A DNA stretch of 10,883 nt from CAYVUV01 sp964455095 (GTDB taxonomy: Bacteria > Desulfobacterota > Binatia > HRBIN30 > CADEER01). The stretch is from positions 1-10,883 of the forward strand of contig CAYVUV010000179.1 of NCBI GenBank assembly GCA_964455095.1. The letters are read 5' to 3'. The notes below the pieces were generated by a model that was not told the origin of the DNA, ran no database searches, and saw only the letters and a list, made by a program, of their open reading frames with translations. Positions 5,911 to 10,883 of this stretch are shown here, one piece after another. How positions within the stretch are numbered: position 1 is the stretch's first letter; the number at the start of each line of letters is the position of its first letter. The translations under genes and the position numbers were made by a program.

Positions 5911-8139
5911 GTGTCCCTTCGCCGTGGAATCGACGTGCTCTGGCGCTCGGCGCTGGGGCTGACGTTCGCCCTGGCCAGCGGCTGTGACAGCGGAGGCAGC
6001 GGCGGGTCGCACCCGACACCGACTGCCACTGTCGCCTTCACTGCCGTGGCAACCGCCACACCGAGCGCAACGCTGACCGTCAGCGCGACGCCCACCGAGA
6101 TGCCGACGGCGAGCCCGACCGCTACCGCTACCGACACTTCCACCCCGACGGCGACTCCGACCGATACGCCGATCGACGAATCGAGCCTACCGGCGTTCGC
6201 GGCGCCCGGGCCGTATCAAGTCGGCGTCACGACGCTCAACATCGGCGATCGCGACATCGAGGTCTGGTACCCGATCGATCCCGGCAGCGAGGCCGGCGCC
6301 ACCAAAGCGAGCTACGCCGCGTTCGAAGTGCTGCCGGAGGCGATCCAGCAGTTGCTGCCGCCCGACCTCAACCTGGTCGTCACCATGAACGCCTACCGCG
6401 ACCTGCCGGTGAGCCAGGCCGGACCGTTCCCGATCCTCACGTTCAGCCACGGCGCCGGCGGCTTCCGGCATGCCTACTCGGCCTTTCTCACCGGCATCGC
6501 CTCGTGGGGTTTCGTCACCGCGTCGCTCGATCACCTCGAATGGGGCCTGCTGGCGCAGGTCGGCCTGCTGCCGCCCGGGATCAACCGCGATCCGGGCGAG
6601 GTGGTGCTGGCGGCGGTGAGTCGGCTGGCGGAAGCGAGTGCGGACGACAGCTCGCCGTTGGCCGGCGGCGTCGACGCCACGCGTGTCGCGACGGCGGGTC
6701 ACTCGGCCGGCGGCCGCGCCGCCTTCGCGCTGCCTGATCGGCCCGAGATCAAGGCGATGCTGGGTTACGCCACCGGCGCCTCGAGTAGCGGCGTGGCGGG
6801 CAAGCCGATCTTGCTGCTGGTCGGCGAGGAGGACGGCGGCGCCGAGGGGCTCGAGCTGGCCTACGAAGACCTCTCGCCCGTCAAGCGCTTCGTCTCCATC
6901 GGCGGCGCCGGCCACAACAGCTTCACCGACCAGTGCGCGATCATCCACGGCGGCAACAACTTTCTGGCGCGGCTGGTCGAGGCCGGCTTCCCCATTCCGC
7001 CGGCGCTGCTCGAGCTCGCGCTCGACGGCTGCCGCCCCGAGAACGTGGCACCAGCCGCGTTCTGGCCGGTGGCGCAACACTTCACCGTCGCTCACCTGCG
7101 CGCCGCGCTGGCACTCGACGACCCGCCGGTCGGATTGGGCCCGGGTGTCGCCGACGCTTTCGGTCCGATCGCCGTGCGCTATCGGCGCAACGAAGACGTC
7201 GGCACGCCGCCGCCAGATGTGCAGGGCTTCGTCGTCTCCGGGTTCGCCGCGATCGTCCCGGCGCACGCCAGCGATGCGTGTCCGGGCGGTTTCAACCTCG
7301 GCCCTATCGAGCGACAGGTGCAGGGGCTGCCGGCGCTGGCCGACGACTGCGCCGACCCGGAGGCGAATCAGGACCCCGACTTCAAGCCCTTCGCGGCGCC
7401 CGGCACGCTCGACGGATTGGACCTCGACGGAATCGTCTCCGCGCGGGATGCACCGGGTGACACACCCTGCGCGCACGACGACTTCGCCGGTCCCGCCGGC
7501 GAGCAGGGTCTCGACCTCCAGATGTGGCGCGCCGTCGGCTGTATCCGCGGCTTCCAGCCGGGGGAAATCACCGACATCGTCGTCGACCAGGCGGTGCGCG
7601 ACGGATCGATGACCATCCTGATCGAAGTGCGTGGCCTTGACGACTGGCAGCAGGACGACTCGGTGCGCGTGCAGGTGTTTGGCAGCACCGACGCGCCGCC
7701 GGTCGGGGCCGACGGCAAGGTGCTGCCCTACGGTACCCTGAGCGCGCACTCCGATCCCCGCTATCGCAGCCAGGTCGGCAGCGGCCACATCGCCGACGGG
7801 GTGCTCGTCGCCGGCCCGATGGACATCCGCGTGCGGCTCAACATCCAGATCGTCGCCGGCGACCTGACGTTCCATGACGCCTGGGTGCGCTTGACGCACC
7901 AGCCCGACGGCACGGTGCGGGGACAGTTGTTCGGCTTCCAGCCGCTCGAGGAGTTCTACGACATCTTCGGCAGAAAGGCCGGCCAGGCGGGTGCTTCGGC
8001 TCTCGGCTACACGTGCTCTGGCTTCCATGCCGTGCTCGCCAGCCAGGCGGACGGCGACTACGACGCCGCCACCGGCGAGTGCACCTCGCTGTCCACCGGT
8101 TACACGCTCACGGCGGTCCCGGCCTTCGTGGCGAGATGA
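5911..8139 (+). CDS. Lipoprotein: Thr-Pro linker, alpha/beta hydrolase and unrecognised C-terminal domain
   Basis: The start is uncertain: in-frame TTG 5884 and GTG 5896, 5911 and 5935 all lack a strong ribosome site. GTG 5911 is chosen because it gives a normal lipoprotein signal (SLRRGIDVLWR, then ALGLTFALASGC with lipidated Cys25) and 742 residues. Residues 26-85 are a low-complexity Thr/Pro/Ala spacer. Residues about 90-370 are an alpha/beta hydrolase: FSHGAGG (His180 region, oxyanion loop), AGHSAGG with Ser265, GEEDGG with Asp308 and GGAGHNSF with His335. This layout resembles chlorophyllase, PAF-acetylhydrolase and polyester-hydrolase-like enzymes. Residues about 400-742 carry several cysteines (DACPGG, DDCADPEANQDPDF, DTPCAHDDF, VGCIRG, YTCSG, GECTS) and look like a beta-rich extracytoplasmic domain. 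I recall similar unnamed regions in myxobacterial and related lipoproteins, but not their function. The gene lies 4 bases before the next lipoprotein gene, implying one transcript. Confidence 0.85.
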   Translation: MSLRRGIDVLWRSALGLTFALASGCDSGGSGGSHPTPTATVAFTAVATATPSATLTVSATPTEMPTASPTATATDTSTPTATPTDTPIDESSLPAFAAPGPYQVGVTTLNIGDRDIEVWYPIDPGSEAGATKASYAAFEVLPEAIQQLLPPDLNLVVTMNAYRDLPVSQAGPFPILTFSHGAGGFRHAYSAFLTGIASWGFVTASLDHLEWGLLAQVGLLPPGINRDPGEVVLAAVSRLAEASADDSSPLAGGVDATRVATAGHSAGGRAAFALPDRPEIKAMLGYATGASSSGVAGKPILLLVGEEDGGAEGLELAYEDLSPVKRFVSIGGAGHNSFTDQCAIIHGGNNFLARLVEAGFPIPPALLELALDGCRPENVAPAAFWPVAQHFTVAHLRAALALDDPPVGLGPGVADAFGPIAVRYRRNEDVGTPPPDVQGFVVSGFAAIVPAHASDACPGGFNLGPIERQVQGLPALADDCADPEANQDPDFKPFAAPGTLDGLDLDGIVSARDAPGDTPCAHDDFAGPAGEQGLDLQMWRAVGCIRGFQPGEITDIVVDQAVRDGSMTILIEVRGLDDWQQDDSVRVQVFGSTDAPPVGADGKVLPYGTLSAHSDPRYRSQVGSGHIADGVLVAGPMDIRVRLNIQIVAGDLTFHDAWVRLTHQPDGTVRGQLFGFQPLEEFYDIFGRKAGQAGASALGYTCSGFHAVLASQADGDYDAATGECTSLSTGYTLTAVPAFVAR

Positions 8140-8143
8140 GCAA

Positions 8144-10384
8144 ATGGTGATGCGCGGATCGACCTCGGGTGCTGTGGCGCTGATCGCGCTGCTGGCGATG
8201 ACCGCGGGCTGTGACAGCGGCGGCGGTCACGCAAACGCGACGCCGACTGCCACAGTCGACATTGCACCGACCGCCGCGGCAACCGCGCTGCCAACCACCG
8301 CACCGACCAGCACCGCCGCGTTACCCACCGCCGCAGCGACGTCCGTGCCCACCCAGGTACCGACCAGCGCCCCGACGGCAACGCCGACCGGCGTGCCGGG
8401 GCCGATCGCCATGCGGCGGCTCACCGAAGCGCAGTACAAGGCGAGCATCGCCGACGCGCTGGGCGCCGACATCGCGGTCGCCGGCCGCATCGAGCCCGAC
8501 AATCGGCGCTCCGGATTGCTCGCGGTCGGCTCGTCGTTCGTCAGCGTCACGGGCGCCGGGTTCGAGCAGTACGAAGCGCTCGCCCGCAGCATCGCCGAGC
8601 AGGCACTCGACGCAGCGCATCGCGACGTGCTGGTGCCCTGTGTGCCGCGCGCGACGACGGATGACGACTGCGCCGAAGCGTTCATCCGTGCCGTCGGCGG
8701 CCGATTGCTGCGCCGGCCGCTCACCGACGCCGACATCGCGCCGCGCGTGCAGGTCGCCAGCCAGGCCGCCGCCGCGCTCGGTGACTTCCACGCCGGTCTC
8801 GAAACGGCGCTCGCCTCGTTGTTGTTGTCACCCGAGTTTCTCTTCCGCGTCGAGGTGGTCGAGCCGGATCCCCAGCAGCCATCGCGCCAGCGGTTGACCG
8901 ATGCGTCGATGGCGGCAAGGCTCAGCTATCTGCTCTGGAATACCACGCCCGACGACGAGCTGCTGGCCGCCGCCGCGCGCGGCGAGTTGGTCGACGGCGA
9001 CGGACTGGCGCGCCAGGTCGACCGCCTGCTCGACTCGCCGCGCCTGGAAGACGCCGTGCGCGCGCTGTTCGCCGATCTCTACGGCTTCGAAGAGATCGAG
9101 CAGGGATTGGTGCGCAAGGATCCGGCGCTCTTCCCGGCCTTCAGTCAGGCGCTGATCGACGACGCGCGCGAGCAGACACTGCGGGTCATCACCGATCATC
9201 TGCTCACGCGCGACGCGGACTACCGCGATCTGTTCACCACCCGCTCCTCGTTCATGACCCGCACCCTGGGGATCGTCTACCGGGTGCCCGTCCGCACGGC
9301 GGAAGGCTGGGAGCCGTTCGAGTTCCCCTACGGCGGCGAGCGCGCCGGGCTGCTCAGCCACGTCAGCCTGCTGGCGCTGCGCTCGCACCCGGGGCGCAGC
9401 TCGCCGACGCTGCGCGGCAAGTTCGTGCGCGAGGTGCTGCTCTGCCAGGACGTCCCGCCGCCGCCGGGTGACATCGACTTCTCGATGTTCGCCGAAGAGG
9501 GCGGCGCCAATCGCCGCACGGCGCGCGAGCGGCTGACGGTGCACGTCACCAATGAGGTGTGCGCCGGCTGCCACAGCCTCATGGACCCCATCGGTCTGGC
9601 GCTCGAAAAGATGGACGGCATCGGCGCCTACCGCGAGATGGAAAACGGCGTCGCGATCGACCCGTCGGGCGAGCTCGACGGCGTTCCGTTCGCCGACGCC
9701 CTCGGCCTCGGCGAGGTGCTGTCGCGCCATCCGGCGCTCGGGCCGTGCTTTGTCGAAAGCCTCTACAAATTTGCCGTGGGACGTGACGTCGTGCCCGGCG
9801 AGCGCGCCTTCCTGGCCGATCTCCAGGCGCAGCTCGAGGTCTCCGGCTATCGCCTGCGCGACATGTTGCGCGCGATTGCGCTCAGCGATGGCTTCCGCGC
9901 TGCGTCGGGGCCGCGCGAGGCGGAGGCGACGGCGGTGCCGACCACGCCGGGCACGCCCGCGGCCGGCACACCGACACCGAGCGCTCGGCAAACGAGCAGC
10001 GCGGCGACCGCGACTCCCGGCGCCGCGGAGCCGACGGCGACGCCGACGGTGGTCACGTTGCAGCAGGTGCAGGACGCCATCTTCTCGCCGCGCTGTGCGA
10101 CCCAGTTCTGCCACAGCGCGCAGACGCATTCGGGTGGAATGGTCCTGGCCGCCGGCGCGGCGTTCGACAACCTGGTCGGCGCGCTGCCGACGCTCCCCGC
10201 CCCACGCGAGGAGGGTCTGCTGCGCGTCGATCCCTATGCGCCCGAGAACAGTTTCCTTCTCATCAAGCTCGGCCCGCAGACCGGCAGTGCCTTCGGCTCC
10301 CGCATGCCCTTGATCGGCACGCCGCTGAGCGAGGAAGAGGTCGGCCTGATTCGCGCCTGGATCCTGGGCGGGGCCAATCCGTAG
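8144..10384 (+). CDS. Lipoprotein with DUF1587/1595/1592/1588/1585 domains and C-terminal cytochrome-like domain
   Basis: The start is ATG 8144 (or ATG 8150, two codons on), giving 746 residues. A lipoprotein signal ends at MTAGC (Cys23). A Thr/Pro/Ala spacer covers about residues 28-88. Then come, in the family's usual order: a DUF1587-like part from RRLTEAQY (91); DUF1595 (about 176-240, RRPLTDAD...LLSPEFLFR); DUF1592 (about 250-380, from RLTDASMAARLSYLLW); DUF1588 (about 398-500) with the heme-type motif CAGCH at Cys473, Cys476 and His477; and DUF1585 (about 505-585, VESLYKFAVGRD). A second Thr/Pro spacer (about 590-636) leads to a cytochrome-c-like tail with CATQFCH (Cys651, Cys656, His657) and a possible distal Met721 in RMPLIG. 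Such proteins occur in Planctomycetes, Verrucomicrobia and Myxococcota and have no established function. A periplasmic or surface redox role is inferred. The usual DUF1552 partner gene is not visible here. Confidence 0.9.
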   Translation: MVMRGSTSGAVALIALLAMTAGCDSGGGHANATPTATVDIAPTAAATALPTTAPTSTAALPTAAATSVPTQVPTSAPTATPTGVPGPIAMRRLTEAQYKASIADALGADIAVAGRIEPDNRRSGLLAVGSSFVSVTGAGFEQYEALARSIAEQALDAAHRDVLVPCVPRATTDDDCAEAFIRAVGGRLLRRPLTDADIAPRVQVASQAAAALGDFHAGLETALASLLLSPEFLFRVEVVEPDPQQPSRQRLTDASMAARLSYLLWNTTPDDELLAAAARGELVDGDGLARQVDRLLDSPRLEDAVRALFADLYGFEEIEQGLVRKDPALFPAFSQALIDDAREQTLRVITDHLLTRDADYRDLFTTRSSFMTRTLGIVYRVPVRTAEGWEPFEFPYGGERAGLLSHVSLLALRSHPGRSSPTLRGKFVREVLLCQDVPPPPGDIDFSMFAEEGGANRRTARERLTVHVTNEVCAGCHSLMDPIGLALEKMDGIGAYREMENGVAIDPSGELDGVPFADALGLGEVLSRHPALGPCFVESLYKFAVGRDVVPGERAFLADLQAQLEVSGYRLRDMLRAIALSDGFRAASGPREAEATAVPTTPGTPAAGTPTPSARQTSSAATATPGAAEPTATPTVVTLQQVQDAIFSPRCATQFCHSAQTHSGGMVLAAGAAFDNLVGALPTLPAPREEGLLRVDPYAPENSFLLIKLGPQTGSAFGSRMPLIGTPLSEEEVGLIRAWILGGANP

Positions 10385-10388
10385 CTAC

Positions 10389-10400
10389 TGTGTCAACACA
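10389..10400. other. Short palindrome after stop codon
   Basis: TGTGTCAACACA, a near-perfect dyad with five-base arms, starts four bases after the stop of the DUF1592 gene. It could be part of the neighbouring hairpin array or chance; no regulator is implied. Confidence 0.3.
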
Positions 10401-10411
10401 TGGAGCGCGAC

Positions 10412-10493
10412 GCCCCGAAGGGGCATTGATCCAAAAGCCCAGGGCAACGCCCTGGGAAGAACGCGGACACCCCGAACCAAGCCCTGAAAGGGC
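10412..10493. repeat. Triple-hairpin palindromic repeat beside IS200-type transposase
   Basis: Three hairpins lie in a row. A is GCCCC-GAA-GGGGC (10412-10424). B is CCCAGGGC-AAC-GCCCTGGG (10438-10456), perfect over eight pairs. C is GCCCT-GAA-AGGGC (10481-10493). A and C share stem length and the GAA loop and differ by one compensatory pair change. The array fills the space between the convergent DUF1592 and transposase genes and ends 14 bases from the transposase stop. It resembles hairpin repeats I recall near such transposases in several phyla. It may be the substrate or right end of the element, a bidirectional transcription stop, or both. Confidence 0.75.
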
Positions 10494-10507
10494 GGCACTC
10501 GCGTCTT

Positions 10508-10883
10508 CTAGTCCCACAGATAGCGCTCATCATAGGTGACACCATATCGGTCGAGAAAAATGCGAAACTCCTGTTGAAAGGTCAGCTTCCGATGATGTTT
10601 CTCCTGCCTCGCGATGTATTGGATGACTTGCCCGGTCTGCGATCCACCGACCGAAAAGGCTCCGTACCCAGCTTGCCAGGAGAAGCCCGGCACGCCCTGT
10701 CCTTTCATCCATTTGGAGGAACTTTTCTTCACCTCTTCGACGATTTCGGCGAGGCTTCGCGTTCTCGCCAGCGAGAAGAGTGTGTGAATATGGTCAGCGG
10801 TACCCCCAGTTTGCAGCGACGGACACTGAAGGTTGTGAAGAATGCCGGTGAGATAGGCCTGAAGCGCCGACCGCACTTCACTA
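10508..10883 (-). CDS. tnpA: IS200/IS605-family transposase (HUH, Y1), 5'-truncated by window edge
   Basis: The frame runs from the right edge to a TAG at 10508-10510. The GTG at 10876 is not the likely start, because the frame continues upstream as SEV and about 30 N-terminal residues of the family are missing. Visible family features are ALQAYLTGILHNLQCPSL; the HUH metal motif DHIHTLFSL; VEEVKKSSSKWMKGQG; FSWQAGYGAFSVGGSQ; the catalytic tyrosine region VIQYIARQEKHHRKLTFQQE; and the end YGVTYDERYLWD. Such enzymes cut and rejoin single-stranded DNA at hairpin ends through a 5'-phosphotyrosine. No accessory TnpB is visible. The gene is less GC-rich than its neighbours, consistent with acquisition. 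Whether the copy is intact cannot be judged without its 5' end. The YIARQEKHH core favours an IS200-type enzyme over the typical RAYT form with YIHLNPV. Confidence 0.92.
   Translation of the reverse strand, partial: SEVRSALQAYLTGILHNLQCPSLQTGGTADHIHTLFSLARTRSLAEIVEEVKKSSSKWMKGQGVPGFSWQAGYGAFSVGGSQTGQVIQYIARQEKHHRKLTFQQEFRIFLDRYGVTYDERYLWD

Noticed and set aside
4000..6012. 670-residue open frame on the minus strand across fhs
   Set aside because: It mirrors the well-supported fhs gene, has Arg/Gln/His/Ala-rich composition typical of antisense frames in GC-rich DNA, and shows no family motif.
6003..6180. Thr-Pro-rich repeats as a DNA tandem array or CRISPR
   Set aside because: The units are irregular codon-level repeats inside a coding linker, with no constant repeat and spacer structure.
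6187..8028. 613-residue open frame on the minus strand across the first lipoprotein gene
   Set aside because: It is a shadow of a gene with clear hydrolase motifs; the composition is Arg/Gly/Val/Asp-rich and nothing is recognisable.
7991..8143. N-terminal extension of the DUF1592 frame
   Set aside because: It overlaps the end of the upstream lipoprotein gene; the lipoprotein signal begins at 8144 or 8150.
8828..10129. 433-residue open frame on the minus strand across the DUF1592 gene
   Set aside because: Antisense shadow with Arg- and Ala-rich low-information sequence; the plus-strand gene is firmly identified.

Overview
The window is GC-rich, densely coded DNA from a Gram-negative bacterium. 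Evidence for a Gram-negative cell is two proteins with lipoprotein signal peptides, exported hydrolases, a SurA/PpiC-type chaperone fragment and a protein with a CXXCH site. The long Thr-Pro linkers behind 'GCDSGG' lipoboxes, the DUF1592/DUF1588 protein and the dispersed palindromic repeats recall uncultured lineages once called Deltaproteobacteria (Binatota- or Myxococcota-like) or Planctomycetes. This taxonomic placement is inference from gene style only.

Layout, left to right. (1) Positions 1-1633: the 3' end of a parvulin-type peptidyl-prolyl isomerase gene, translationally coupled (GTGA overlap) to a HupE/UreJ-family membrane protein. (2) 1646-1714: a REP-like inverted repeat. (3) 1761-3990: a membrane-anchored metallo-beta-lactamase-fold hydrolase, a short stem-loop, then an exported alpha/beta hydrolase. 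(4) 3991-4185: a second, unrelated palindromic repeat and the leader of fhs. (5) 4186-5856: formate-tetrahydrofolate ligase. (6) 5911-10384: two adjacent lipoproteins with matching leaders and Thr-Pro linkers. One is an alpha/beta hydrolase fused to a large unrecognised C-terminal domain. The other is a DUF1587/1595/1592/1588/1585 protein with an extra C-terminal cytochrome-like domain. (7) 10389-10883: a cluster of small hairpins, then a convergent IS200-type transposase gene that runs off the right edge.

All genes except the transposase lie on the plus strand. The PPIase and HupE genes form one unit. The two lipoprotein genes (4-base gap) form another and are the best candidate here for an undescribed function: a surface or periplasmic esterase-like protein coupled to a putative redox protein. 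fhs is a housekeeping C1-metabolism gene with no other folate gene visible. Three of the intergenic spaces carry palindromic repeats of three different families. One family lies beside a HUH transposase, the class of enzyme known to act on such hairpins. No rRNA, tRNA, CRISPR array or riboswitch was recognised, and no stretch over 300 bases lacks a gene.
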